DNA from: JBAXEO01 sp963789515
Lineage (GTDB): Bacteria; Actinomycetota; Coriobacteriia; Anaerosomatales; JAAXUF01
Direction of reading: 5' to 3'
Assembly (NCBI GenBank): GCA_963789515.1
Contig: CAWBKW010000004.1
Coordinates: 372,001-436,000 of the forward strand
DNA length: 64,000 bases
Below the pieces are notes generated by a model, which did no database searches, had not been told where the DNA came from, and was given only the letters and a program-made list of their open reading frames with translations. A program made the position numbers and the translations under genes. Positions within the stretch are counted from its first letter, which is position 1. The number at the start of each line of letters is the position of its first letter. Shown in pieces: positions 36,066 to 46,468 of the stretch.

Positions 36066-37326
36066 CTAGAAGCCACCCCCTGCAACCGGCGACACTTCTG
36101 CAGTGATCTCGTCGTTGGACAGGCCGAACGCTTGGTGGAGCGCGAGAACCGCGTCGGTGACCTGCGTCGCCGAGATGACACAGCTGATGCGGATCGGCGA
36201 TGTCGAGATCATGTCGAGGTTGACTCCCGCGTCGGCGAGCGTGGAGAACATCTTCGCCGCGACCCCCGGATGAGTCTTCATGCCGGCGCCTACCAGCGAG
36301 ACCTTGGCGATCGACTCGTCGATGGAGAAGGTTCGCGCGCCGAGTTCCTCGACGGCATCGGCCACCGCGCGCCGTGCGCGGACCAGGTCGTCTTTGGGCA
36401 CCGTGAAGGAGATGTCGGTGGTGCCCTCCTCGGAGACGTTCTGGATGATCATGTCGACGTTGATGTTGTTCTCGGCCATGCGCGTGAACACCCGTGCCGC
36501 CACACCGGGGTGGTCGGGCACGTCACGCAAGGTGACCTTGGCCTCCGAGATGTCGTGAATGACTCCGGAGATGATGGCCTGTTCCATGGTCTCGTCGGCC
36601 TCCCTGACGATCGTGCCGGGCGTGTCGTTGAAGCTTGAGCGGCAGTGGATGACCACGCCGTGGTTACGGGCGAACTCGACGCTGCGCATCTGCAGGACAC
36701 CCGCACCGCTGGCCGCCATCTCCAGCATCTCCTCGTAGGAGAGCGCGTCGATCTTGCGCGCGGTCGGGCACGATGCGTGGGTCGGCGGTGTAGACCCCGT
36801 CAACGTCGGTGTAGATCTCGCAGACGTCGGCGCCGATGCCGGCGGCCACCGCCACCGCAGTGGTGTCAGACCCGCCGCGGCCGAGCGTGGTGATCGTGCC
36901 GTCCGGCGTGATGCCCTGGAAGCCGGCGACGATGACGATCTTGCCCTGCGCCAGGGCCTCCCGAACGCGGTCGGCACGCACCTCCGTGATCTTGGCCTTG
37001 CTGTGAACCGTGTCGGTCACGATGCCGACCTGCGCCCCCGTGAACGAGACCGCGTCCTGCCCCTCGGCGATGATGGCCATCGCGAGCAGCGAGATCGAGA
37101 CCTGCTCGCCGGTGGAAAGCAGCATGTCCATCTCGCGATCGGGCGGCTCCACCGTGATGGCGCGGGCAAGCTCGACGAGTTCGTCGGTGACCTTGCCCAT
37201 CGCCGAGACGACCGCCACCACCGAATCGCCCGCCTGCTTGCGCGCGACGAGTCGCCTGGCGACCGCGCGGATGCGGTCGGTGCTCCCGACCGACGTTCCG
37301 CCGAACTTGGTGACGACCACAGCCAT
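36066..37326 (-). CDS. lysC: Aspartate kinase, frameshifted by one base
   Basis: Phosphorylates aspartate in the first step of the aspartate family pathway. The N-terminal kinase starts VVVTKFGGTSVGS and has VVAVVSAMGKVTDEL and GRGGSDTTAVAVAAGIGAD. Two ACT domains follow (VTLRDVPDHPGVAARVF and VSLVGAGMKTHPGVAAKMF), which bind lysine or threonine for feedback control. The frame breaks near 36770; one C removed from TGCCCGACC restores VPTARKIDAL. The corrected length is about 419 residues, normal for the family. It lies directly upstream of asd. Confidence 0.95.
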
Positions 37327-37468
37327 CGAGCGGCCCCTCTTCAAGGATTCCGCCCCGGCCGGGTTCTGCGCGGGACGGACGGTTCTGCCAGCACGTTAAG
37401 GATTCCCTCAGTGTAGTGCTATGCGCTGAGAGGCGCCAGCGGAGCGAAGGGTCCTCCGAGAAGAACCG

Positions 37469-37501
37469 ACGGGCCCCGGGAACGGCGTCCCCGGGGCCCG
37501 T
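37469..37501 (-). terminator. GC-rich hairpin at the end of the por operon
   Basis: ACGGGCCCCGGG at 37469-37480 pairs with CCCGGGGCCCGT at 37490-37501, loop AACGGCGTC or close to it. It lies 22 bases beyond the porB stop. No T-run is obvious. Confidence 0.65.
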
Positions 37502-37522
37502 ATCTCACGCGTGGTCGCGGCG

Positions 37523-38458
37523 CTACTTTCCGCAGGTGCAGCGGCTCTGGATGTACTCCCAGTACCGGTCGACCTCTGCCTGTACCGAGGCCAGCAGCGC
37601 CTCGTTCCCCGGCTTGAAGAGGTGCGCGAAACGGCCTTGTGGCTTGAGGAACTCCTCGATCGGCTTGCGGTTCATCACCTTGACGGTCTGCCGCCACTCT
37701 CCGTCGACGACCTCGAACAGCGGCCAGAACCCCGTCTGCACGGCGGACTTGGCGATACTGACGGTGTCCTGGGGCTTGGTGCGCCAGCCACGCGGGCACG
37801 GCGCAAGGATGTTGATGAACGCGGGGCCTTCTACCGCGAACGCCTTCTCGGCCTTGTCGGTGAGGTCCTTCCAGTGGCTGACCGACGCCTGCGCCACGTA
37901 CGGCACGTTGTGGGCGGCGATGATCGAGGTCAGGTCCTTGCGGCGCTGGGTCTTGCCCTGCTGCGCCTTACCGACCTCGGCGGTGGTCGCCCACGCTGCG
38001 AACGGCGTCGCCGAGGAGCGCTGGATGCCGGTGTTCATGTAGGCGCCGTTGTCGTAGCAGACGTAGACCATGTCGTGACCGCGCTCCATCGCACCGGAGA
38101 GCGACTGCAGCCCGATGTCGTACGTGCCGCCGTCGCCGCCGAATGCGACGAACTTCACGCGCTTGTCGGCGGGTATCTTGCCTGCGGCCTTCAGCCCCTT
38201 GAAGGCGGCCTCGACGCCGGAGATCGTCGCCGCCGAGTTCTCGAAAGCGTTATGGATGAACGGCGTCTTCCACGCGGTGTACGGGTAGATCGTGGTCGAG
38301 ACCTCGAGGCACCCGGTCGCACAACCCGCGACCACCGGGGTCTCTCCAGCGCCGAGCAGGACCTGCCGCACCGCGATCGATGCGCCGCAGCCCGCACACA
38401 GGCGGTGTCCGCCGGCAAGGCGATCTTCCCGGGTGGAGAGTTCTTTGAGATTTGCCAT
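37523..38458 (-). CDS. porB: Pyruvate:ferredoxin oxidoreductase, beta subunit
   Basis: A 311-residue thiamine-diphosphate subunit that binds the decarboxylation centre and one [4Fe-4S] cluster. Cysteines of CAGCGASIA and the later CATGC fit the cluster set, and the TPP motif is GDGGTYDIG through CYDNGAYMNTG (the GDG to N pattern). The protein ends in RCTCGK. The gamma-delta-alpha-beta gene order is that of four-subunit pyruvate (or 2-oxoacid) ferredoxin oxidoreductases. It converts pyruvate to acetyl-CoA with reduction of ferredoxin, as in anaerobes. Confidence 0.94.
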   Translation of the reverse strand: MANLKELSTREDRLAGGHRLCAGCGASIAVRQVLLGAGETPVVAGCATGCLEVSTTIYPYTAWKTPFIHNAFENSAATISGVEAAFKGLKAAGKIPADKRVKFVAFGGDGGTYDIGLQSLSGAMERGHDMVYVCYDNGAYMNTGIQRSSATPFAAWATTAEVGKAQQGKTQRRKDLTSIIAAHNVPYVAQASVSHWKDLTDKAEKAFAVEGPAFINILAPCPRGWRTKPQDTVSIAKSAVQTGFWPLFEVVDGEWRQTVKVMNRKPIEEFLKPQGRFAHLFKPGNEALLASVQAEVDRYWEYIQSRCTCGK

Positions 38459-38472
38459 CTGCTTCTCCCTCC

Positions 38473-39660
38473 TTACCGGGCGCCGAGGTAGACGAGCCTG
38501 CCGGGCTCGATCACACCGTCGCCGATGTCGACGAGGTCACTGAATACCTGCGCCATGAGCTCGAGCTTGACGTCGGCACCGCCGAGCCCATAGATGTAGT
38601 TGACGAGCGCCGGGCGCTTGTCGTGATCGTAGAGCGCGCTGCGGACCTCGAGGAAGAGCGGCCCGCCCTCGGCGCCGAACGACTCCGAGCGGTCGAGCAC
38701 GGCGACGGCCTTGGCGTCCTTGATCGCATCGGCGATCTCCGCGAACGGGAACGGCCTGAACACGCGGACCTTGAGCACGCCCGCCTTCACGCCCTCTGCG
38801 CGCAGCTCGCGGGCGACGTGACGCGCGTTGCCGGCGGTCGAGCCGATGGCGAGGATCACGTACTCGGCGTCCTCCATGCCCCAGCCCTCGATGACGTCGA
38901 ACGGGCGGCCGGAGAGCTTCGACCACTCGGCTCCGACGTCCTTGATGACGGCCATGGAGCGGTCGATGGCGTTGCGCTGCGACTTCTTGAACTCCAGGAA
39001 CGGGCCGCCCAGGCCCGAGAAGGCGCCATGCGTGACGGGCTTCTCGATGTCGAGCAACGCGTTCTCGGGCTCGTAGTTCCCGACGAACGCAGTCACGCTC
39101 TCGTCGTCCATGATCTCGGCGCGGTCGATGGAGTGCGTCGTGATGAAGCCGTCGAGCGTGGACATCACCGGCAGCATCACGTCGGGGTGCTCGGCGACGC
39201 GCAGGGCCATGATCGTGTTGTCGTAGGCCTCTTGGGCGGTCTCGGCGAAGTAGATGACCCAGCCGGTGTCGCGCGCGCCCATGATGTCGGTATGGTCGCA
39301 GTGGATGTTGATCGGTGCGGCCAGCGCGCGGTTGGCGTTGGCCATGACGATCGGCAGGCGCAGTCCGGCGGCGATGTGGAGCTCTTCCCACATGTACGCG
39401 AGGCCCTGCGACGAGGTCGCGGTCATGACCCGGGCCCCGGCCGCCGAAGCGCCGACGCACGCGCTCATGGCCGAGTGCTCGGACTCGACGCGTCACGTAC
39501 TCGGTGTGCACGCGGCCCTGGGCGACGAACTTCGCGAACTCCTCGACGATGGTGGTCTGCGGAGTGATGGGATAGGCAGGGACGACGTCGGGCGCGCACT
39601 GGCGGAACGCCTCGGCGACCAGCGAGTTGCCGGTAGTGGCGACGACCTTCTGGTCGGCAT
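38473..39660 (-). CDS. porA: Pyruvate:ferredoxin oxidoreductase, alpha subunit, frameshifted
   Basis: The pyrimidine-binding and substrate-binding subunit, about 390 residues. It starts around MADQKVVATTGN, with the conserved AYPITPQTTIVEE and YVTRVESEHSAMSACVGASAAGA. One extra C near 39492 (ACGCGTCGAG) splits the gene. The start codon at 39660 is out of frame by one base, a second suspected error. The gene begins next to the delta-subunit stop. Confidence 0.9.
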
Positions 39661-39987
39661 CTACTTCACCCCCGGGAGTTCGCAACCCTCGGGCACCATG
39701 TCGATGGCGTCCACCGGGCACTCGTTGAGCACAGATCGCCGCAGCCCTTGCAGTGCTCGAGGTCGAAGTCGTAGACCTTCTGGTCCTTCACCATGACCGA
39801 GGTGTCGGGGCAGAACACCCAGCACAAGCAGACACTGAGTGCACTTCTCGTCGTCGCGATACGGGCGCTCACTGCGCCACCCGCCCGTGACGTAGTCGTC
39901 GGAGTTGCCGGCGATCGGGATGACGGCTCCGCGCGGGAACTGGTCGCTCTTCCACTTGTTGATATCGCTCACGTCCCACTTGCTCAT
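39661..39987 (-). CDS. porD: Pyruvate:ferredoxin oxidoreductase, delta (ferredoxin) subunit, frameshifted
   Basis: A ferredoxin-like subunit of about 105 residues that carries electrons out of the complex. Two [4Fe-4S] motifs are visible but lie in different frames: DEKCTQC continuing to CWVFCP, and HCKGCGLC continuing to LNECPVDAID. The frame changes near 39835 and again near 39738. The ATG overlaps the gamma-subunit stop (ATGA). Confidence 0.85.
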   Translation of the reverse strand: MSKWDVSDINKWKSDQFPRGAVIPIAGNSDDYVTGGWRSERPYRDDEKCTQCLLVLGVLPRHLGHGEGPEGLRLRPRALQGLRRSVLNECPVDAIDMVPEGCELPGVK

Positions 39988-40555
39988 GCCACAGTCACCT
40001 CCTTGTACGCCCGATCGACGGCGGCGAAGTTGGCGTCGATCATCTCCTGCCCGAACTTCTTGCCGAGGTTCTTGCCGAGAAGCCCCTTGAACGACCTCGA
40101 CGTCGACGACGCCCGGTGACGCTTATCAGCGCGCCGACGATCGGCGTGTTGGGGATGTCGCGCTTGATGGTGTCGAGTGCGATTCCCGAGGCGTCCACGC
40201 AGGCGACACGCAGGCTGTCGTCGGGAGGCCGAGCGCCTTCTTGACGGCCGCGGCCGGCGAGCAGGTGTTGATGATCAGGCACGCCGTCCGGATTAGCCCC
40301 TCGGTCACGTCGACCACGTCGAGGAGGGTCTCGTCGAGCACGATGACGATGTCGGGGAACTCGATGTTGTTGTGGATCTCGATCGGCTCGTCACTGATGC
40401 GCGTGAACGCCTTGATGGGCGCGCCCATGCGCTCAGGGCCGTACTCCGGCATGGCCTGCATGTACTGGTCCTGCGGACAGAGCGGTCTCGGCGACGACCT
40501 TCGCGGCCGTGACCGCTCCCTGACCGGCGCGCGCATGCCAACGGATCTCCGTCAC
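39984..40555 (-). CDS. porG: Pyruvate:ferredoxin oxidoreductase, gamma subunit, multiply frameshifted
   Basis: About 190 residues; binds CoA and completes the reaction. Segments in turn read TEIRWHARAGQGAVTAAK, QYMQAMPEYGPERMGAPIKA, VIVLDETLLDVVDVTEGL, RVACVDASGIALDTIKRDI and, near the end, a DRAYKEVTVA-like tail, all typical of PorG. At least three single-base breaks occur (near 40480, 40220 and 40110). The start is GTG at 40555. A TATCCT -10 box lies at 40637-40642 on the minus strand. Confidence 0.82.
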
Positions 40556-40815
40556 GCTGCATTCGCGTCCTTCCCTCCACTCGGCGCCCGTGGGCTGCGG
40601 GGACGGCGCCGCCCCAAGCGGGCGACAGGTCACACAAGGATAGCGGACGACCGCCTCGCGAACCGCCGTGCGGCGTGACGGCGCGCGGTCAAGCGGCGCC
40701 CACGAATCGGTGAACGGTAGACCAAATACTGGAAACCGCCGTTTGCCAAGCGCTCCGCGCCGTGCCTAACCGTTCGACCTCGGCACACCGACTCCTGCGC
40801 GCGCCCGAGGTGCTG
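40556..40815. other. Non-coding gap between porG and recR
   Basis: Contains the por promoter (TATCCT on the minus strand, 40637-40642) and the end of the recR transcript. No gene, hairpin terminator or repeat of note is evident. Confidence 0.6.
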
Positions 40816-41413
40816 CTACATCTCGCGACGGGCCTCGAGCGCGCGGCCGAGCGTGACTTCGTCGGCGTACTCAAGATCCCCTCCGACAGGCAGGCCGCTG
40901 GCGATACGCGTGACCTTGATGCCGAGCGGCTTGATGAGCCGCGCGAGGTAGAGCGCGGTCGTCTCCCCCTCCACGTTGGGGTTGGTGGCGATGACGACCT
41001 CGGTGATCTCGTCCGGCGCCGAGCCGGTCGATGAGCTCGCGGACGCGCAGGCGCTCCGGCCCGATGCCATCGATCGGCGATATCGCGCCCTGCAGCACGT
41101 GGTACGTGCCGTGGAACTCACCGGTCCGGTCGACGGCCACGAGGTCGCGCGGCTCCTCGACCACGCAGACCACCGTGCGGTCCCGCTCGGGATCCGCGCA
41201 CACGCTGCACAGGTCGCCCTCGGCGAAGTTGAAGCAGACCGGGCAGAAGTGGATGGTGCGCTTCACCTCGGTGATGGCGCCGGCGAGCCGCTCGGCGTCG
41301 GCGGACTCGGCCGTCAGCAGCCAGTACGCGATGCGCTGCGCCGACTTGGGGCCGATGCCGGGAAGGCGCTCGAGCTCCTCGAGGAGGCGTGCGATGGGCG
41401 GGGCGTAGCGCAT
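40816..41413 (-). CDS. recR: Recombination protein RecR, frameshifted
   Basis: A protein of about 199 residues that loads RecA at gaps with RecO/RecF. N-terminal helix-hairpin-helix LERLPGIGPKSAQRIAYWLL, zinc finger CPVC-(x10)-CSVC, and a Toprim region VVEEPRDLVAV with IATNPNVEGETTALYLARL. One extra base near 41033 splits it before DEITEVV. It lies 3 bases after ybaB in the classical dnaX-ybaB-recR cluster. Confidence 0.94.
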
Positions 41414-41416
41414 CGG

Positions 41417-41727
41417 CTACATCAGGCCCGGGATGTTCATGCCGCCGGTGATCTCGCCCATGCGGCGCTGCGCAAGCTCCTGGGCGGAGCGGATCGCCTC
41501 GTTGACTGCGGCGGTCGTCATGTCCTGGAGCAGCTCGACGTCGTCGGGATCGACCGCGCGCCGGGTCGATGACGAGCTCGACTGATCTGCAGGTCGCCGG
41601 TGATGACGACCTTGCACCGTCCCGCCACCCGCCGATGCCTCGAGCTCTCGTCCTTGAGCTTCTCCTGCATCTCGGCCATCTTGGCCTGCATCTTCTGCGC
41701 CTGCTTCATGATGTTTCCGAAGCCCAC
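41417..41727 (-). CDS. ybaB: Nucleoid-associated protein YbaB/EbfC, multiply frameshifted
   Basis: A small DNA-binding protein of about 102 residues. It starts MGFGNIMKQAQKMQAKMAE and continues with KVVITGDLQ, VDPDDVELLQDMTTAAVNEA and ends GEITGGMNIPGLM. At least three single-base frame changes (between about 41650 and 41570) break it, yet all segments remain conserved. The GTG start has GAGAGGG upstream. It lies between dnaX and recR, the usual place. Confidence 0.9.
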
Positions 41728-41734
41728 GAGTCAG

Positions 41735-41899
41735 TCCCTCTCCGTCGGTCTCATCGAACAGCTCTGGGTCCTTCAGCCCGAAGTCACTCGATTCGAGCTC
41801 GAGCAAGTCGGATTCTGCCGCATCGTCCGCCGCGGGTCCGTCAGTCTCATTGATTCCGGCGGGCCGCTCGTCGACGATCTGCCCGCCGAGTCGATGCAT
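41735..41899 (-). other. Acidic reading frame, possible displaced DnaX tail
   Basis: On the minus strand, MHRLGGQIVDERPAG, NETDGPAADDAAESDLLELE and SSDFGLKDPELFDETDGE read as a natural acidic protein tail, but without a start, stop or ribosome site. It may be the end of DnaX, separated from it by frame errors. A hairpin at 41963-41989 argues against this. Confidence 0.4.
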
Positions 41900-41962
41900 G
41901 AGCCGTCTCGTCGAGATCGCCAGGGGAATCCGCAGCGGCGCCCGTCGGCGAATCGGCGGCGG

Positions 41963-41989
41963 GGGTCAGGCGCCTCGTGCGCCTGACCC
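41963..41989. repeat. Perfect 11-bp hairpin over the dnaX stop
   Basis: GGGTCAGGCGC (41963-41973) and GCGCCTGACCC (41979-41989), loop CTCGT. The apparent dnaX stop codon (41966-41968) is inside the arm. Without a T-run its role as terminator is uncertain. Confidence 0.7.
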
Positions 41990-43767
41990 AGGGATGCGGC
42001 GCCTGCGTTCCGTCTCGTAGTACTCGGGTCGTCGTCCTCGCCGCCATCGGTGACCGACGACCGCGTCATGCGACGGCCGCTCCTCCGTCGAAGACCCGGA
42101 GACACCCCGCGCTTCGACCGCTGCTGCGGGCACCGGAGGGTCGCTGCCGATCTGGAACCTCACCGGAGGTGCGAATCCCATCACGGCGCCCAGAGCGCGC
42201 TGCAGCAAGCTCGCGCATATCCGGCTCTTCGGCCATCTGCATCGCGAACTCCTGGTCCGCCGGGAACTCGAGCACCAGCGTGTGCCGGTCGGCGTCGACG
42301 TCCACCTCGACGCGACCGTACATCTCGGCGCGCGTCGCCTTCACCCTGCGAATCTCAGCGACGACCGCCGGCCAGGCCCGTTTCGCGGCGGCGGTGTCGA
42401 GCTCCGCGCCCGTCATCGTCGCGGCGCTGGCGACGGATTCGAGCGGCTGAGCCTCCGCGCTCCGACCGGCGGCGACGTCAGCGGCCGCTTCGTGCTCCTT
42501 CGTCGCGCGGGGCGGAGGGGCGTAGCGGTCGGCTTCTGCTCCTCGCTCGCGCGATCTCGCCTCGCGCACCTGCGCCACGACTGGCGCGCCCGAGAAGGTC
42601 TGGACGACGCGGGCCGACGTGCCGGCCTCCAGCGCCTCGACCCGCTCGGCGAGCGCCTCGAGGGTCATCTCGCCCACCGGTCGCGCCATGCGCGTGAGCG
42701 CGACCTCGAGCGAGAGCCGGGGGTCGCTGCTCCAGCGCATCTCCGCACCGAGTTCGCCGAGCAGATCGAGCATGCGGGCGAGCCGGTCCGGCCCTCCGAA
42801 CTCGGCGGACTGCGCCTCGATGCGCGCCAGGTCCTCTGCGGAAGCGTCGACGATGCCGTGGCCGTCGCCGACCGCTGCGATCAGGTAGAGGTTGCGCACA
42901 TGTCCGGTCAGCTCGCGCACGAACTCGGCGAGGTCGGTGCCCTCCTCGGCGAACCGGGCGACCCAGCGGAAGCAGCCGGCGATATCACGGCTCGCGACCA
43001 GTCCGGCGATCTCGAAGGAGTTGTGCCGCGTCCACTTCGCCGAGAAGCCCCTCGACGTCGTCGACGGTGACCGTCCCTCCGGAGAACGACGCCAGCTGCT
43101 CGAGCGTGGTGATGGCGTCTCGCATCCCACCCGACGCGTGCCGGGCGATGAGCGCGAGCGCGGCGTCGTCGACGTCGAACCCCTCGCCGTCGCAGACCAC
43201 GCGCAGCCGGCCGACGATGTCGTCGATGCCGATGCGGTGGAAGTCGAAGCGCTGGCAGCGGGACTGGATCGTCTCCGGCACCTTGTGCGGATGGGTGGTG
43301 GCCAGCACGAAGACGACGTGGTCAGGCGGCTCCTCGATGGTCTTGAGCAGCGCGTTGAAGGCGGCTGCCGAGAGCATGTGGACCTCGTCGATGATGTAGA
43401 CCTTGTAGCGGCCCTTGGTGGGCGCGAACAGCACCCGGCCGATGATCTCCTCGCGCACGTTGTCGACACCGGTGCGAGTGGCGGCGTCGAGCTCATAGAC
43501 ATCGGGATGGCGCCCCTCGGCGATTTCGATGCACTGTTCGCACGTACCGTCGGGATTCGACCCGGGACCCTGCTCGCAGTTGAGCGCCTTGGCGAGTATC
43601 CGGGCGGTGGTGGTCTTTCCGGTGCCGCGCGGCCCGGTGAACAGGTACGCGTGAGCGACCTTGCCATCGGCGACGGCGTTTCTCAGCGTGCGCTCGATGT
43701 GCTCCTGCCCCACGACGGCGTCGAACGTCTGCGGCCGGTACTTGCGATAGAGGGACTGGTGCGCCAT
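41966..43767 (-). CDS. dnaX: DNA polymerase III gamma/tau subunit DnaX, frameshifted
   Basis: The clamp-loader ATPase. It starts MAHQSLYRKYRPQTFDAVVG, with Walker A GPRGTGKTTTARILA, a zinc module CEQGPGSNPDGTCEQC and the Walker B/DExx region IIDEVHMLS. The C-terminal region (from about residue 360) is poorly conserved as usual. The frame breaks near 43033 (GCGGCAC for GCGCAC), near 42195 and near 42080, each one extra base. No A-rich slippery heptamer is present, so the breaks are not programmed frameshifting. Corrected length is about 590 residues. The ATG is 87 bases from the SRP RNA gene. Confidence 0.93.
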
Positions 43768-43853
43768 GCGGAGCCTTTCAGGTGAGCGTGAGGTCCGCCG
43801 AGAAGTATACAGGCCGCACCCGACATGGCGGGGCGGCCCGGACAGGCGTCCTC

Positions 43854-43961
<108 letters not shown>

Positions 43962-43975
43962 ACGCGCGAGGCGAC

Positions 43976-43981
43976 AGTATA
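43976..43981 (-). promoter_or_regulatory. -10 box of the SRP RNA gene
   Basis: TATACT on the minus strand, 14 bases before the start of the pairing region, so the transcript should begin at about 43967-43970. Confidence 0.6.
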
Positions 43982-44019
43982 CTCCGCCGGCCGCGCGCGC
44001 ACCACGGCGGGCGGTCGGT

Positions 44020-44733
44020 CTACTCGGCGGTGTCGGCCGCGGCCGATTCGGCGGCCCGCTCAGCGGGTGGCGCCGGCTTCTTGAACCGCGAGCGCAAGGC
44101 GTGGATGAGGCTCGGCGCCACCGACACGAGGATGATCCCGATGACGAGGTACTCGAGGTTCTCCTGGATGATCGGGATGTTGCCGAAGAAGTAGCCCGCC
44201 CCCACGAACAGGCCGACCCAGGCCGCACCGCCGGTCACGTTGAACACGGTGAAGCGCATCCAATCCATGCACCCGATGCCCGCCATGAACGGCGCGAAGG
44301 TGCGGATGAACGGGAAGAACCGTGCCAGCGAGATGGTCTTGCCTCCGTGCTTGACGAAGAACGCGTTGGTCTGCTCGACGTACTTGGGCTTGATGACCCG
44401 TGAGAACTTCCCCGAGTCGAGGATCTTCTGCCCGAACTTGCGCCCGATGAGGAAGTTCGTGTTGTCGCCGAGAACAGCCGCCACGAAGAGCAGGCCGAGA
44501 AGCAGCCAGATGTCGAGAACCGGCGCGCCTTCGGGCGTCTTGATCGCGGCGAGTGCACCGGCAGTGAACAGCAGCGAGTCGCCGGGCAGCACTGCCATCA
44601 CTACCAGGCCCGTCTCGCAGAAGATGATGAGGAACAGCATCAGGTAGACCCACGCACCGTAGGTGTTGACCCAGGCGGCGAGCACCGTGTCGAGGTTCAG
44701 GAACAGATCGACGAAGAACTGCAGGACTTCCAT
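44020..44733 (-). CDS. DedA-family membrane protein
   Basis: A 237-residue inner-membrane protein with about five helices. The family signature is clear: FCETGLVVMAVLPGDSLLF (E and D of the acidic motif), GDNTNFLIGRKFG, and FFPFIRTFAPFMAGIG with the conserved arginines. DedA proteins help maintain membrane lipids and proton motive force, probably as undecaprenyl-phosphate or phospholipid flippases. AAGGAGG lies before the ATG. The C-terminal tail is rich in lysine and then alanine/glutamate. Confidence 0.93.
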   Translation of the reverse strand: MEVLQFFVDLFLNLDTVLAAWVNTYGAWVYLMLFLIIFCETGLVVMAVLPGDSLLFTAGALAAIKTPEGAPVLDIWLLLGLLFVAAVLGDNTNFLIGRKFGQKILDSGKFSRVIKPKYVEQTNAFFVKHGGKTISLARFFPFIRTFAPFMAGIGCMDWMRFTVFNVTGGAAWVGLFVGAGYFFGNIPIIQENLEYLVIGIILVSVAPSLIHALRSRFKKPAPPAERAAESAAADTAE

Positions 44734-44865
44734 GACCCTCCTTGGGCGCAGACCGGCCGATCCCGGTCCGGCGCACTGCAGAGCATACTTCATGCTTCCG
44801 CCGGACTTGGTGCTGAAGCCGCGCCATGGGTAGAATCCGACCGACCGCCAGCCGAGAGGAACCCG

Positions 44866-45706
44866 ATGCTCGAGCCTACACACAACGCCGCGGCCGCGTC
44901 GGCCGTCATCGGCGACCGGGGGCCCGAGTGGCTTGCGGCGGTGGCGCGGCGGTCGTCGCGACGTGCCTTCGACGGCCAGCCTGTCCCGGGCGCCGCACTC
45001 GACGCGATGGACGAGTGCTGTCGGCGGTTCCGACCGTACGCTGATGCCCGAGTCGTCCTCGTGCGCGCACCCCGAGGTCGATGTGTTCACCGGCATTCTC
45101 GGCTCCTACGGCCGGGTCACCGGCGCGCCTCACCTGCTCGTCTTCATCGCCGACGAACAAGGACCCTTCGCCGACCAGCATGTCGGGCTCACCGGTGAGG
45201 GCGTCGTGCTCGAGGCGACGCGCCTCGGGCTCGACACCTGCTGGGTCGGCGGGTTCTTCAAGGCGGCCAAGGTCCGCCGCGTGGTCGACCTGGCCGAGGG
45301 CGAGCGTGTGTACGCGGTCTCTCCGCTCGGCTGCGCGAGCCGGTCCGTCGGTGCGGCCGAGAGAAGCATGCAGAGTATGGCCGGCTCCAAGAAGCGCAAG
45401 TGCGTCGAGGAGCTTGCACCGGGCATAGGCAGCTCGTGGCCCGAGTGGGCGGTCACCGCGGTCGAGACCGCTCGGCTCGCGCCGTCGGCCGTCAACCGGC
45501 AGCCGTGGAGATTCCGGCTCGAGGACGGTGGACTCGTGATCGCCAGGGACAACAGCTTCGAGACACCCAAGGTGACGAAGCGCCTCGATTGCGGCATCGC
45601 GATGCTTCACGCCGAACTCGGCGCGATGGCTTCCGACGCAAGGGGCACGTGGACCGACCTGGATGGCGCAGACGTCGCGCGCTTCGACCCGCAGGCCACC
45701 TCGTGA
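44866..45706 (+). CDS. Nitroreductase-family protein, frameshifted
   Basis: About 280 residues. Segments typical of nitroreductase/flavin folds are VARRSSRRAFDGQPVPG at the start (the FMN-binding SRR), LTGEGVVLEATRLGLDTCWVGGF, and AVETARLAPSAVNRQPWRFRLE near the end. The two SRR/SAVNRQPW motifs suggest two half-domains, as in the putative TM nitroreductase family. One extra base near 45070 splits the gene. The ATG has GAGAGGA upstream and a TAGAAT -10 box. It overlaps the hydrolase start (GTGA). Confidence 0.83.
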
Positions 45707-46464
45707 GGCCGGAAACGCGCCGCGCCCTCAGGTGGCTCTGGATCCTGCCCGCGTTGCTGCTCGCGGCGGCGATCGGTTTCGTGGTGTGGGGCCTGACGCC
45801 CCTCGGCCCGACGGAACTCGCCCTCAGCGCGCTGAACACCGGAGGCGGCGTCACGGTGACCGAGGCGGCGGGCGGCTGGGCGTTCTCGCCGAGCAGTTCC
45901 GAGCCCACGGCCGGGTTCGTGCTGTACCCCGGAGGGCACGTCGACGCGAGATCCTACGCACCCCTCGCCCGTGAGATCGCCTCGCGCGGATACCTTGTCG
46001 TGGTGCCCAAGGTGCCGCTCTCGCTCGCGTTCTTCGATGTTGGCGCCGCCGACAAAGCGCGCGCGGCCTACCCGGACATCAAGACCTGGGCTGTCGGCGG
46101 ACACTCGCTCGGCGGCGTGGCCGCGGCGATGTACGCCAGTTCCAATCCGCTGGTCACGCAGGGGCTGGTCCTCTACGCCTCGTACCCGCCGGCGGGCACC
46201 GACCTGTCGGCGAGCGGACTGGAGGCCGCGTCGATCACCGGAACGCTGGACGGCGTGGTCAACAAGCAGTCGCTCGCTGACTCGTACCCGATGCTCCCGG
46301 CCGACGCGGACCTGACGCCCATCGTCGGAGGGAACCACGCGCAGTTCGGTTCCTACGGACCGCAGCCGGGAGACAACCCGGCGACGATCTCACCCGAGCG
46401 GCAGTGGGAGCTCGCCGCCGACGCAGCCGCGGGCGTGCTCGTACGCGCGGCGTCGCTTCGCTGA
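45703..46464 (+). CDS. Membrane-anchored alpha/beta hydrolase
   Basis: A 253-residue protein with one N-terminal membrane helix (LWILPALLLAAAIGFVVWG) and an extracellular hydrolase domain. The nucleophile elbow is VGGHSLGGVAAAM (serine near 135), the acid is probably in GTLDGVVN, and the histidine in GGNHAQFGSYG. The pattern fits the alpha/beta hydrolase 5 (dienelactone-hydrolase-like) family. The GTG at 45703 overlaps the nitroreductase stop. Substrate unknown. Confidence 0.87.
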   Translation: MRPETRRALRWLWILPALLLAAAIGFVVWGLTPLGPTELALSALNTGGGVTVTEAAGGWAFSPSSSEPTAGFVLYPGGHVDARSYAPLAREIASRGYLVVVPKVPLSLAFFDVGAADKARAAYPDIKTWAVGGHSLGGVAAAMYASSNPLVTQGLVLYASYPPAGTDLSASGLEAASITGTLDGVVNKQSLADSYPMLPADADLTPIVGGNHAQFGSYGPQPGDNPATISPERQWELAADAAAGVLVRAASLR

Positions 46465-46468
46465 GGCG

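Noticed and set aside
36066..40555. Pseudogene cluster (lysC, porA, porD, porG)
   Set aside because: All active-site motifs remain intact on both sides of each break, and lysC and por would be essential; decay is unlikely.
41966..43767. Programmed frameshift in dnaX
   Set aside because: No A-rich slippery heptamer is present, there are three breaks and each needs a base removed, so sequencing error is the simpler reading.
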